A stretch of 64,000 nucleotides of DNA from Anthoceros angustus (GCA_010909165.1 MU008169.1:1674001-1738000), one strand, 5' to 3'; counted from the first letter of the stretch, positions 10,508 through 21,475 are shown. The notes: generated by a model from the sequence alone, not told the origin. A program made the numbers and translations.

Positions 10508-11940
10508 TCAGCCGTCCCTCTCTGTGCCCTTCTGGGCGTCCCGTTCGTCGCTGTCATCGTCACTCGAGCTCTCGTAAGCCAAACCCAGCAAGCTAGCCTT
10601 GGCTGGTTGCACCTCGTCGGAGGATCTGCCTACTACAACCACTGGACTAGTCGAAGCAAGCCCAGATGGCCTTTCCTGCTCAACTCGATGATGCGTAGAT
10701 ACAACCACCTGCCCTTCACCAGTAGCGTTGCTGGAGCCTCCTCGCCCATCACCACGTGATACGTTTAATGGAGTGACGACGCGCAACCTCTTAGGCTTCA
10801 CCTCCACAATGCTCTTCAGCAGAGTATGCTGTCTGTATACACGTACCAGAAAAGTGAGATAAGAGAAGGCTCTCGCAGGCATATTGAAGTCCAGAGTAAG
10901 TGCATCCTCTTTCTCTTAGGTCATCTCTACTATCACCTTATGCCACTTCGTGGCTTGGGCTCCACCCTGACTGGTGCCACAGTAGTTGTCGGAACAGAAT
11001 CTGCCAAGCTGGCAGCCTTGTGCGGGAAGTAAGTCAAGGATAAAGCGGAGGCCATATACGAGATACAACAAAGACACAAACCACCACAAGGGACAAGCCA
11101 GGAGGATATCTTGAAAGCGGCAAAAGCTCGCTTTTCTGCTCGACGTCTCAGTCGCTCTGCATCTTCTTCTGCCTCCATTTGCTCCTTCAGATACAGTAGA
11201 TCATCACTGTCCAGAGCTAAAGGTACCCCCAACCGAATCCCACAGTCAGCCTTCTTTACCAGTAAGAGAGTCACCAAATCAAACGGACATGGACATAACG
11301 GATCGCAGAGGGAAGTTCAAAAAAAATACCACCGCGCCCATGCAAGTAGCCCCCTCTCTCTCCAGCTACTTCCTGCATCTGTTCTCACCACCATCATCCG
11401 CCAGGTGAAACGCCAAATTCCCTGTCAGGGCACGTTCTCAGAAAATGCGAGACTGAAACGCACGCTACCTGCCTGGCCTTGCCTTGCCGGCACACGCTAC
11501 ACAAGGAGCCATAGGCATATCCAGAGCACAAAACAGTAGCAGAATCTGATAGACCCGGTTCACTAACCTTAGCCACCATCCGCTTGAAGGCAAGGTCCTC
11601 GTCATCAGTCTTGTCAGCTCGGCCACCTTTGGGGCCCCATTTTTTGTCTGTCAGGGTGATCTTGTTCATTAAAGAGGTTGTTAGAACAGCACGGTACATG
11701 AGCATCTTGAGGGCAGCTCAACCGCCACAGAACAAAATCCTATAGCCCACACAGAAACCTAACATGCAGAGCTCCTGTAGGCTTGATCCGCCAGGATGCA
11801 CCATGAACAAACTATGACATATGCAGAGAGCGAGCAGCAGCAGCGGCAACAGCAGAAAACCCCCGTTCTCCGCATAGGAAAGGGTGCATACCTTTGGGGT
11901 CACTCAGATTGGTGTACTCCCGCACCTCCCTGCCTGACAT
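10508..11940 (-). CDS. Conserved plant protein of unknown function (230 aa)
   Basis: Six exons: 11940-11892, 11647-11568, 11378-11330, 11216-11110, 11019-10937, 10832-10508; the joined length is 693 nt and all phases agree. The product starts MSGREVREYTNLSDPKDKKW, continues with MVAKMQEVAGERGGYLHGRG and ALDSDDLLYLKEQMEAEEDA, and ends in a serine/aspartate-rich tail after LLGLAY. From memory, a protein with these blocks is conserved across land plants and has no assigned function; the charged, low-complexity C-terminus suggests a nuclear protein, which is a guess. The intron after exon 4 (11109-11020) begins ATATCC and ends AC, with TCCTTGACT about 10 nt upstream of the acceptor: a U12-dependent AT-AC intron. 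The other four introns are GT-AG. The gypsy element inserted about 150 bp beyond its stop codon. Confidence 0.85.
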
Positions 11941-12568
11941 CTTTGCAAACCCAGCAAAAGAACCGCAACAGACACCGTCGATCCCTCTCCGCAGCCCGGC
12001 CGCAAACAACAGATCACTCGACAATCTGTAGCAAATTCACTAGGCATGCTGCCCTGCAGCCAGCACCGGTGGAAGAAAACCCGGCATGAAGTCACCCACA
12101 GCCGGGATGATATCAATGCTGAGCGGCTGCACCAAGCGCCCAACAAGCCGTCTCACGCTCTGGACGTTCGCTTTCTCCACATTCCTCCAGAGCCAATCGA
12201 TAAGGGTTTGGAATTGGTATTCTAGCTTCCTAACCGACAGAAAAAGAAAAGCGGTCCGTTTAGCGATCTATGGGTTGTCTAGGAAAAACGAGGACCGGAG
12301 TTACTGGATGACCAGGTTTAGCGTACCTACTATGTCCGTATGCAGATATACTTGTCCATGGACTTCCATATTCATTTACCATATCTGCAGTGATCCCGAT
12401 TGCCATTTATCGCAGTTGAGTCTTGACGGACAAGAGTTTGGACGAAGCATTTTGGAGCTATGTTTGTTAGCATAACCCTGAAGGAGAATGGAGTGCAGCT
12501 CCAAGTGAAGTGAACTGGCAATTGTTGGGCATCATACTTTTGTTGGAAAGAGGGAACGCCACAGGCTG
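11941..12568. promoter_or_regulatory. Divergent upstream region
   Basis: 628 bp between the start codons of the minus-strand conserved gene and the plus-strand PPR gene; it should hold both promoters. I see no clear TATA box. A plus-strand ORF at 12086-12475 has no recognisable product and is likely chance. Confidence 0.4.
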
Positions 12569-15500
12569 ATGGCTGAAACTGTGACCAAGCTATGTCATCA
12601 AGGCCATCTCACTGAGGCCGTTGAGGCTTTGGGACTTCTGGTGCAGACAGACAGTTGTATTTCCACATCTCTGTTTTACACAGTCCTGAAGAACTGTCTT
12701 GTGAGGAAGGATCTTGTTCTGGGTCGCCGCGTTCATGCTCTCACACTGAAAATGGGGTATGAGTCGGATGCATTCTTGGGCAATCACATTCTGCGAATGT
12801 ACGCTTGTCATGGCAGGTTGCAAGACGCGATGGCTGTGTTCACCATGGTTGACCAACCAGATGTCTTCATGTGGTCCTCTATAATTTCTGCGCATGTTAA
12901 ACACGGGGAGGACAAGCAGGCCATAGAACTGTATCATCGGTTGCGCAAGTCAAGAGTGAAGGCAGATGGGCATGTGTTTGTGGCCGCCCTTCAGGCTTGT
13001 GCAAGGGGCTCGGACTTAAAAACTGGACAGCAGGTGCATGCTGATGTGTTGGAGAGTGGCATTGAACCTGATTTGTTTGTCTGTAACTGCTTGGTAGATA
13101 TGTATGCTAAGTGTGGCAGCTTGGAAGAGGCTCAAAGAGTGTTTGACGGACTTGATCGACCAGATGTGGTGACGTGGACTGCTCTGATTGCAGGGTATTC
13201 TCAGCAGGGCATGGGCCAGGAAGCCCTTCGTCTGTACAGTGTTATGCAAGAAGGCAGGACTGTGCCCAATTCCGTTACTTTTGTATGCCTCTTGCAGGCA
13301 TGTGCAAGCGTGGGCACCTCTGCTTTGGAGAAGGGGAGGCAGCTTCATGTGCAGATTAGAGAACAAGGACACCAAGCTGATGCTTTTGTAGCCAACAGTT
13401 TGATAAGCATGTATTCAAAGTGTGGCAGCGTAGAAGATGCTAAGAAAGTGTTTGATGGACTCGCTCGAAAAGATGTGGTGACATGGAATGCCATGCTAGC
13501 AGGGTATTCCCAGCAAGGCATGGGCCTGGAAGCATTGCGTCTGTACAGTGATATGCAAGAAGATGGCCTGGCTGTAGCAGATTCTGTCACATTTTTGTGC
13601 CTGCTGCAGGCATGTGCAAGCGTTGGCATGCCAGCTTTGGAGAAGGGGAAACTTCTTCATGCACAGATTAGAGAACAAGGACATCATGCTGATGTCTTCA
13701 TAGCGAACAGTTTGGTGAACATGTATGCAAAGTGCGGCAGCTTGGAAGAAGCTCTGAGAGTCTTCGATGGACTCAGTCAAAAAGATGTGGTGACGTGGAA
13801 TGTGATGATAGCAGGATACTCTCAGCAGGGCATGGGCCAGGACGCCCTTCAACTGTACACTGCAATGCAAGAAGAAGGGATGGCTGTACCCGATTCTGTG
13901 ACATTCGTGTCCTTACTTCAGGCATGTGCGAGTGTGGGGCCCTCAGCTTTGGAGAAGGGGAAGGAGCTTCATGGTCAGATAACAGAAGGAGGGCATCAGG
14001 CTGATGTCCTCCTAGCCAACAGTTTGGTGAACATGTATGCAAAATGTGGCAGCCCAGAAGATGCTCGTGGAGTTTTTGACAGACTCGTCCAAAAGGACGT
14101 GGTGACATGGAATGCCATGATAGCAGGGTATTCGCAGCAGGGCATGGGTCAGGAAGCCCTTCGTCTGTACAGTGCTATGCAAGAAGATGGAAGGGCTGCA
14201 CCCAATTCTGTGACTTTTGCATGCCTTCTGCAGGCATGTGCAAGTGTGGGCACCCTGGCTTTAGAGATGGGGAAGCAACTTCATGCAGAGATCAGAGAAA
14301 GGGGACATCAAGCTGATGTGTTTGTAGCCAGCAGTTTAGTGAACATGTATGCAAAGTGTGGCAGCCTGGAACACGCCCAGAGATTATTTGACGGGCTCAG
14401 ACAAAAGGATGTGGTGATGTGGAATGCCATGATAGCAGGATATTCCCAGCAGGGCATGGGCCAGGAAGCCCTTCATTTGTACACTGTTATGGAAGAAGAA
14501 GGGATTGCGGTGCCTGATTCGGTGACATTCGTCTGTCTCCTTCAGGCATGTGCAAGTGTTGGGACCGCAGCTTTGGAGAAGGGGAAGCATCTGCATCAGC
14601 AAATTAGAAAGCGAGGGTACCAAGCTGATGTGTTTGTAGCCAACACTTTAGTGAGCATGTATGCAAAACATGGCAGCCTAGATGATGCTCAGAGCCTGTT
14701 TGATGGACTGGGTCAAAAAGATGTGGTGACGTGGAATGCCATGATAGCAGGTTATTCCCAGCAGGGTATGGGACGGGAAGCCCTTCGTCTTTACAGGGCG
14801 ATGCTAGAAGAAGGCATTGCCATACCAGATTCTGTGACATTTGTGTGCCTCCTGCAGGCGTGCGCAAATGTTGCAGCCTTGCATATGGGAAGGCAGCTAC
14901 ATGTGCAGATCCAAGAACAAGGGTTTGAAGCTGATGTGTCTGTAGCTGGCAGTTTAATAAACATGTATGGAAAGGCTGGGAGCATGATTGATGCACAACG
15001 GGTGTTTGATGCGATGCCGGAAAAGGATGTTATTGCCTGGAGTGCACTTATTGCAGGCTACACGAGTCAAGGAGACAGTGAAGTGGTTTTTGACTTGTTC
15101 CAGAGAATGAAGGAGGATGGTATACAGCCAGTAGGCATCACATTTCTTAGTGTACTGACAGTATGCAGTCACGTGGGGCTCGTCAACAAGGGACGAGAGT
15201 ACTTTGAGGCTATGAGCAGACACTACGGCATCACTCCCACAGTGGAGCACTTCACATGCATGGTGGGTCTCCTGGGCCGTGCTGGTCGACTGGACGAGGC
15301 ACTATCTCTGGTGAGGTCAATGCCTCTGCCACCTAATGCGGCAGTTTGGCACACTCTGTTGGGCGCTTGTCAGAAGTGGAGCAACGTGGAGGTGGGGTGC
15401 CTCGCTTTCAATGAAGCAGTGAAGGTAGACAAGAACCACGGAGCAGCATATGTGGCTATGTCAAACATATACTCTGCTGCCCAGATGTGGGAGCAGGCAC

Positions 15501-15676
15501 ATGAGATGCAGACGACGAGAAAGACAAGAAGGGCATGGAAGCAGCCAGGTCAGAGCTGGTGGACAGACCTGGATGGAGTGGTGCATAGTTTCTTGGTTGG
15601 TGAGAAGAAGCCTTCTCCTATTCGTGTGCAGCTGAAACAAGTGTTTTCCGAAGTGGAGAAAGACTCGATCCAGTAA
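12569..15676 (+). CDS. PLS-class pentatricopeptide repeat protein with E1/E2 end (1035 aa)
   Basis: Intronless. After a roughly 100-residue lead, eight copies of a signature of the type DVVTWNAMIAGYSQQGMG recur about every 103-104 residues, each with an L-type (SVTFVCLLQACASVG) and an S-type (FVANSLVNMYAKCGSLEDA) motif, i.e. tandem P-L-S triplets. The C-terminus has E1/E2 features (NAAVWHTLLGACQKW, then AYVAMSNIYSAAQMWEQA, and a PG-box equivalent GQSWWTDLDGVVHSFLVGE). It stops without an E+ or DYW domain. Known: such proteins bind organelle RNAs in sequence-specific fashion and act in C-to-U editing, often recruiting a DYW deaminase in trans. No clear transit peptide is visible at the chosen start, so the true N-terminus may lie upstream. 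Just after the stop (about 15680-15715) a shifted frame reads HLCG..KLSF, which resembles the DYW start of the paralogue at 61.5-64 kb. Confidence 0.93.
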   Translation: MAETVTKLCHQGHLTEAVEALGLLVQTDSCISTSLFYTVLKNCLVRKDLVLGRRVHALTLKMGYESDAFLGNHILRMYACHGRLQDAMAVFTMVDQPDVFMWSSIISAHVKHGEDKQAIELYHRLRKSRVKADGHVFVAALQACARGSDLKTGQQVHADVLESGIEPDLFVCNCLVDMYAKCGSLEEAQRVFDGLDRPDVVTWTALIAGYSQQGMGQEALRLYSVMQEGRTVPNSVTFVCLLQACASVGTSALEKGRQLHVQIREQGHQADAFVANSLISMYSKCGSVEDAKKVFDGLARKDVVTWNAMLAGYSQQGMGLEALRLYSDMQEDGLAVADSVTFLCLLQACASVGMPALEKGKLLHAQIREQGHHADVFIANSLVNMYAKCGSLEEALRVFDGLSQKDVVTWNVMIAGYSQQGMGQDALQLYTAMQEEGMAVPDSVTFVSLLQACASVGPSALEKGKELHGQITEGGHQADVLLANSLVNMYAKCGSPEDARGVFDRLVQKDVVTWNAMIAGYSQQGMGQEALRLYSAMQEDGRAAPNSVTFACLLQACASVGTLALEMGKQLHAEIRERGHQADVFVASSLVNMYAKCGSLEHAQRLFDGLRQKDVVMWNAMIAGYSQQGMGQEALHLYTVMEEEGIAVPDSVTFVCLLQACASVGTAALEKGKHLHQQIRKRGYQADVFVANTLVSMYAKHGSLDDAQSLFDGLGQKDVVTWNAMIAGYSQQGMGREALRLYRAMLEEGIAIPDSVTFVCLLQACANVAALHMGRQLHVQIQEQGFEADVSVAGSLINMYGKAGSMIDAQRVFDAMPEKDVIAWSALIAGYTSQGDSEVVFDLFQRMKEDGIQPVGITFLSVLTVCSHVGLVNKGREYFEAMSRHYGITPTVEHFTCMVGLLGRAGRLDEALSLVRSMPLPPNAAVWHTLLGACQKWSNVEVGCLAFNEAVKVDKNHGAAYVAMSNIYSAAQMWEQAHEMQTTRKTRRAWKQPGQSWWTDLDGVVHSFLVGEKKPSPIRVQLKQVFSEVEKDSIQ

Positions 15677-16386
15677 CTTCTGGTCATCTATGTGGCGTCA
15701 AGCTCTCCTTCGTCATCATCGAAGACTGGCGTCTCCTCAGGAAGAAGAACAGTGCCGGGGGGCAATCCAAGACTCAACCAGGCCCTTTTTGTCATGAACA
15801 ACAGTGCCGAAGAGCAAGCTAAGACTCAACCAGGCCCTTCTTTTCATGAACCACAGGAACGGTGCCGGAGAGCAATCCAAGACTGAACCAGGCCCCCAGA
15901 TTCAAACGCGTCGTGTTCCAACTGTGTGGAGGGATAACCAGGCTTGATATAAATAGGGCAAGAGATTTTCATTGAGTTGGAGAGGTTCCAACTACAACAG
16001 TCTCATTACCCGCATCTATCATACATCAGAATTTTAGCTACTAGGTCGACATAGGTGAACAGGCTCAGCAACCCAATCCGAATGTTCATTTCGGTGGCAA
16101 TAGATTGAATAACTGGAAGTTCAAATCTACGAGAAAACAGGAATGGTTCTCAGGAGTTGAATTTTGAAGGTCGTGGGTTGCTTTCCAAGCTCTCTACTTT
16201 TGCATGAACTGGTTGCCAGGAGGGTAGTGGTGAACCGGAGCCGGCTGTGCAGGGACCTCAAGTTTGTGTCGGTTGGCAACAAATCCTGCACACAACCAAT
16301 GGATTTGTCACTTCCGCCCTTGCCGAAAGAAACCGACAACCTGCAGAGCAGAGCAGAAGAAACGGCAGCATAGCGCCGATTTGGGA
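15677..16386. other. Intergenic, with 3-copy repeat at 15748-15896
   Basis: Three imperfect copies (starts near 15748, 15800 and 15858, spacing 52-58 bp) of a block containing GTGCCGG, AAGACTCAACCAGGCCC and CATGAAC lie 70-220 bp after the PPR stop. The remainder up to 16386 is the 3' flank of both the PPR gene and the opposing PLAC8 gene; nothing else is recognised. Confidence 0.6.
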
Positions 16387-17195
16387 CTAACCAAGTTTAG
16401 GATCGATGTCGCGGAGCTTTAGCTCGCGGTACTGCTGCGTGAGGGAGCAGAGCGGGCAGCAGCAATCGGAGAAGAAATCACCGCAAGGCTCGTCCGGGAG
16501 CCCGTACTTGGTCCGCAGCTTTGCACGGTAGCCGCAAGTGTATAAGCACCCGCACCCCGTCCAAGACTGAAGGCAGCAGTAGATCAACCCTGCACTACCA
16601 CAAGCTGCACGCACGTGTACACACGCAATATCCCGATTTAAGTATTGTTCCACTCCCGCAACATCGCACGACGGAGGAGCAGCATATCCGACATTGCGAA
16701 AGGCCTAGTACAGTCAATCTACTCACAGGTAGCTCCATGGTCAAGAATCTCCACGATCCGCCCGACCAGAACGCAAGGGCAGCACCAGGCGCAACAACCT
16801 GGAGGAGAGACGGCGCGGTAGGGGAGGCGGAGTCAGTCTGGCGGCATCGGGAAATTTCAATATCACATTGCTGTACTAAAACCGCTGTTTCTAAGCATCC
16901 ACAGCACCGCAGCACGTAGAACCGCATTCTTCGGACGGAAGCAAAGGCGGAATTTCCAAGCATCACATTGCGTGCACTAAACACGCTGTTTCCAAGCATC
17001 CGCAGCAGCTCCTTAAGCTAGCAGCAAACCAGAGAGCGCAGAAAAAAGCATCGGCGTCCACATTCTTCAGCTGGAAGCAAAGCAGAGAGCGCAGAAAGTA
17101 TCGGCCAGCTTACAGATCTCGCAGTCGTCAAAGCAGGCGCAGTAGCCGGTGCGCCAGGCGTCGGAGTTGGCAGGGGGAGTGTAGCTATACGCCAT
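16387..17195 (-). CDS. PLAC8-family cysteine-rich membrane protein (123 aa)
   Basis: Three exons: 17195-17114, 16798-16727, 16604-16387 (372 nt with stop; phases 1 and 1 agree, all GT-AG). The product begins MAYSYTPP, then CACFDDCEICCCAWCCPCV, a hydrophobic middle (GSAGLIYCCLQSWTGCGCLY), and the family C-terminal block with RAKLRTKYGLPDEPCGDF, CCPLC and QQYRELKLRDID. Known: plant PLAC8/FWL/PCR proteins are small, probably membrane-spanning proteins involved in organ size control or in cadmium, zinc and calcium handling. The Cys-rich core CCPC-V replaces the CLXXXXCPC form; length is near the lower limit for the family. The first intron (315 nt) contains an internal duplication around AAGCATCC (16890-17000). 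Confidence 0.9.
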
Positions 17196-18589
17196 ATCAA
17201 CGGATCAACCACAGAAACAAATGCAACAACAACTTCAAGATTGCACCACAGAGGAACTCCGCTCCGCTCCGCACCGCAACAACACGCCACACCACACCAC
17301 ACCACACCACACCACACCGGAACCGCTCCGCACGAGATCGCCGCAAGGACGGATCAAGCAATCTGATTCGAGGCTATCGAACCAGCAATACGATCTTGAA
17401 AGCAAAAGCAATCCGCAGGCTCCGTCAAGGTACAGCCGGCGAGCCCGCGCCAAGGCGAAGGCACGAAAGCGGAGCGAGAGACTGATCCCTTCGTGCACAA
17501 CGCCAGCTCATATTCGGTGCGCCTTTGACCCGGCCCCGACGCCGCAAGTGGGAAGCAGTTTCCACCCAATGGGTCATTCTACATAGAAATTTTCCTATCA
17601 TAGGACTCGGCACTTCACAACTGGCACCATGGTGTGCCCATACAACGAAGGAGCTTTCCCGGCTCCTTCCGGGCCGGAGGAGCCTGGAAAGAACTGGCAG
17701 GCTGGAAATCCCGGCATTATCCTAAACGAAGAGTTCCTCGAAATCGCGTCAGCAAAAGATTCCGTGACTGCGGTATGCGGCACGACCCGGTCACCCGGTC
17801 GCCGCAGCCTTCTTCAGACATTTCCACCGGGACTGGAGTCAGGAGCGCGTTTGGCAAACGTTCTCGGATGACCGGAATGATCGCTGCCTGCGGCCTGCTG
17901 CGACGGAGATTCCTGTCTCGATGGATAAAATTTAATAACTTTAAATTGTATATATAAACTGGATGTTTAATTAGGAACGTTTTCTCGGGTTCTTTCTTGT
18001 TCCCATCACCTCGGCGTAGATGACACTTCTCATATGTACATGCTTTTATCCACGGATAATATTTTCAATTTTTATTATATATATTTGTTTTATTTTTTTC
18101 ATAGGGCTACTTGGATCTGTGTCAAATAAAGCATAATGCTTTCCTTATGCAAACTTCTTCCAATTGAGTTAAATGAGATGCCTCTTTTCTTGTGCAATCT
18201 TCTTTTGGTTTAGTTCAGTGAAATGGGCAGCTCTCCTCGTGCGATCTTCTTTCAATTTGATTAAGAGAATGAGAATAATTTATTTTCTGGTTCAAGTTCG
18301 TTCATCTAGACACGATGCTATGACGATATACGCTTGCCTCTTAGTTACTTGCAGATTTCATATATTTGTATGTTGAGCTTCTTGGTGAGTAATTTAGGTC
18401 TTGAAGTTATGGACTCTTATTCTATCTTTTTTGAATAAAAAATAGATATTTTATTATTTATGATAATGTGATTGATATGATATTATAAATATTACACGAT
18501 AATATACATACATGATGTAAAAATAACAAGTAACAAAAAGAATATGTTAGCACTAGCTATCTCTCAATTATGGTTCAAACAAGTTCTCA
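17196..18589. other. Intergenic; ACACC pentanucleotide repeat at 17287-17317
   Basis: Upstream region of the PLAC8 gene. A run of about six ACACC/CCACA units lies at 17287-17317, some 95 bp upstream of the PLAC8 start. From about 17930 the sequence becomes strongly AT-rich. ORFs here are short and not recognised. A stretch at 17610-17640 (ACTTCACAACTGGCACCATG, followed by GTGTGCC) resembles 61083-61118 and may be a dispersed repeat. Confidence 0.4.
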
Positions 18590-19069
18590 TTAATGTTTCA
18601 ATAATGGTTCAGGAACGACCGGGCAATTGTCAGGAATTTCTAGAGTAGTGTACCTTAGATAACAATCTTGAACCAAAATTGAACCAGAACGAGGTACATC
18701 GGAACAAAGATTAAATAAGATATCATTTAAGATATGTGACAGACATTCATAACATGCTTTATGTGTGGTCATGCTACTTCGGTTAAGGTAACATTTCAAA
18801 ACTCCCCAAAAAATTGGCAAGTCATTTTGAGCAAAATAAGGAAAATTAGGGAATTGGTTTGCACCATTGTAGATAAATTGATCAGCAGCATTAATTAACC
18901 ATGCACCTCTAGGATCAAGGGTTGTATAAGGTTCCCCACATATATGCTCAATACGAGTTAGATTCGGACCATCGTCACTTGACTCAGTTTGATATAATCC
19001 ATGTAGGATCATTAGAGAGAAAAACACATTTTTACAACATGTAAAGAGAGAGTACTTATAAACCAACAT
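18590..19069 (-). CDS. Gnk2/DUF26-type cysteine-rich secreted protein (159 aa)
   Basis: Single-exon frame. The C-terminal half carries the family pattern: Cys followed by HKACYECLSHIL, a further Cys pair region ending QDCYLRYTTLEI; this corresponds to the C-x8-C-x2-C framework plus the following CNLRYE-like block of ginkbilobin-2/DUF26 domains (the first spacing is longer here). The N-terminus has a hydrophobic stretch (FFSLMILHGL), a plausible signal peptide if translation starts at 19069 or at the internal Met. Known: single Gnk2 domains are apoplastic antifungal or mannose-binding proteins and the ancestors of cysteine-rich receptor kinases. Flanks are AT-rich on both sides. A diverged relative lies at 59122-59664. 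Confidence 0.7.
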   Translation of the reverse strand: MLVYKYSLFTCCKNVFFSLMILHGLYQTESSDDGPNLTRIEHICGEPYTTLDPRGAWLINAADQFIYNGANQFPNFPYFAQNDLPIFWGVLKCYLNRSSMTTHKACYECLSHILNDILFNLCSDVPRSGSILVQDCYLRYTTLEIPDNCPVVPEPLLKH

Positions 19070-19888
19070 CCTCAGAATTGATTACATGTTGAATTTATAA
19101 ATTATGCTCTTTTTGTACCTACAATGTTATTAAAATAGTTCCCATCCGCAACCAAAGAATTGCTTAATAAGCACCTTCAATTTGATTCACCTTGACTTGG
19201 TTTATATGTACACCATTGAGTGAAAGAGGTACTAACTTGGGGAGGTGGTCGTCACAATGAAAATACAACTTGAGCATAAAAATTAGTTGATCTTTACTTT
19301 ATGACTATTGGATTCCGCTCTCTATTTAAACTATTGAGCTAAATATAGAATAATGACATATTATATGACACAAGCAAAATTATCTAAATAATACATAGGT
19401 AGAGGAAATAATTAGAAGTAAATTCAAGTATCCGGCTTTTTTAGTGAGTTGGAAAAACACTAGATTAGAATTTCTTCTCTGTATAAACTAAAAAAAATAT
19501 AAAATTATTTAAATAAAATATAAAATAAACTTGTGTTGTGTATAATTTTGTATATAATGATGCTAAATTCTTGAATTTCAAACCTTACTTTGGGATCTGG
19601 AGAACATCACGTCTGCAGTATGAGCACTTAAATCGGTTAGAAAAAGGATGGTTTCGGTTGGAGTGAAAAAGATAGTTTCGGTTGGGGTCTTGCTGGGTTG
19701 TGTTAGAGCCTTGCCTTGCCTTGGTGTGAAGTCCGGTGAGACTTTAACTTCATGGTGGCAGAGATTTAATTGCGTCATCGGAAAAGAGTCGTGCATGTCC
19801 ATGTTGTGGAGATGAGCTGCGAATTCACCAGCGTCCATGTTTGAAGGATGAGCTGCGATGCTTTTATGATGGGGAACAACCAAATCTC
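19070..19888. other. AT-rich intergenic, no gene seen
   Basis: Low-GC sequence to about 19600. From 19780 onward a motif of the form CCATGTTxxGGAGATGAGCTGCG appears, which recurs irregularly up to 20900. A short frame at 19578-19883 on the minus strand is built from this motif and is not considered a gene. Confidence 0.4.
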
Positions 19889-21430
19889 CTCCTCAGCATT
19901 GCGTTCACAAACTAGATGTGTAATTGGTACATGCTTAAGAGGAGAGAATCACAGTACAGTGCCGACAAAAGATATGCAAAGCTGGACATGGGAAACCGTG
20001 ATGGAGGCAGCTCCTGTTTGGAGGTAGGCTAGATCAGGTATCTTCTATGTCTAGGACTATTAGGAACTCTGCTGCCATGCCAGAAAGGAAGTTGCACAAT
20101 ACCAGCAGGAAAATGGAGCCCTAAAGGGCAAGGATGGACTTTGTCTTGATAGCATCAAAGATGTGACCTCCCGTTTGAAGCAGATCCAGCCCCTGGCTTG
20201 CCTACATAAACAACGCCATGTCTGACCCTGACTGACATCAAAGAAACCTTGAGGAAAACGGCGCTAGTATTTGCAGCAGCTTCACGGAACTGGGAAGATG
20301 ATCTCCATAATTCTTGGAGCCCTGCTGGGTTCGGCGTTCATGTTTGGAAGCGGGGTTGGAGTCGCGTGCGCGGTGGGCGGGTGGTTGATGTCTACGAAGA
20401 GTCGTGCCATCCGGTCGGAGGTGGGCAGGCGCAGCCATGGCCATGCGGGGAGCGGGACTGGGCCGAAGGTTCGTGTGGAGTCCAGAGAGATTGAACTTCT
20501 GCTGGATTTGATTGCCCCATACAAGAATTGTGTTGCATGTTTTGGAGAGTAGCTGTGGACTGATAACTGTCCATGTTTTGGAGGTGAGCTACATGCCCTG
20601 TTCTGAGAGTGGTGTCCATGTATTGATGAGCTTTACATGTATTGATGAGCTTTACATGTATTGATGAGCTTTACATGTTTTGAAGGGCGTCGATGTTTCG
20701 GAGAAGAGCTTCGTAGCTCTGTGAGGCGACGTGAGTCCGTACTTGGGAGATCAGATGCGAACTAGTTTTGGAGATGAGCTCTGTGGGTCAGTGTTTGGGG
20801 ATTACTTTAGCAGTGGGAGTCAATGTTTTGGGGATCAGCTCTGAGAGTCCTGGTTTGGAGATGAGCTGCGGACTAGAGTGAGATACTGGGATGTCTTTCA
20901 CTGAACTGGGATCTCAAGTGTGTCTGTCTTGGCAAAGTTACATGGCCTGTTCCTGTCACGGAATGTAATACAATGTGAAGCTACCATTTTGAGAAGCAAC
21001 CAAAAAGTCTCCTAAGCGCTGCATTCACAAAGTAGAGGTGTAGTTGATACATGCTTAAGCGGAGGAAATACAGGAGTGTGCCAACAGGCTCACAGATATC
21101 CAGTGCTGTCCAGCGGAAATCCTGATTGAGGTAGCTCCTGTTTGTAGAAAGGAAAGTGTTGTCTCTAGGATTATTAGAGGAAGCCTGCTGCCATGCCACA
21201 AAGGAAGTTGCACCCGACCTGGCAAGAGAATGCATCCCGAAGAGACAAGAACGGACTTGTCTCGTGGGCCACAAAGATCGACACCTCCCGTTCGTAGCAA
21301 ATCCAGCCCCTGGCTTGCCTGCATCAAATTAGGTCTGTCCCTGGCTGCCAGCAAATCAACTCTGGGAAAAACGATGAAGTGTTTGCGGCAGGCTTCACTA
21401 AACTGCATCCTGAGAAGGTTGGATCTGTCA
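19889..21430. repeat. Diverged 400-bp direct duplication with motif-rich spacer
   Basis: About 19889-20290 and 20990-21412 share ordered blocks: GCGTTCACAAACTAGATGTG / GCATTCACAAAGTAGAGGTG, GGTACATGCTTAAG / GATACATGCTTAAG, GCTGCCATGCCA, AAGGAAGTTGCAC, CCAGCCCCTGGCTTGCCT. The 700-bp spacer is rich in TGTTTTGGAGATGAGCT variants and contains three exact 19-bp tandem units at 20617-20677 (TGTATTGATGAGCTTTACA). No coding function recognised; the minus-strand frame at 21055-21516 crosses one copy and overlaps the end of the phosducin-like gene. Confidence 0.75.
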
Positions 21431-21475
21431 ACCAGTGATGCCATAGCTTGAGGCAATGCCGGCATCCAGAAAACC

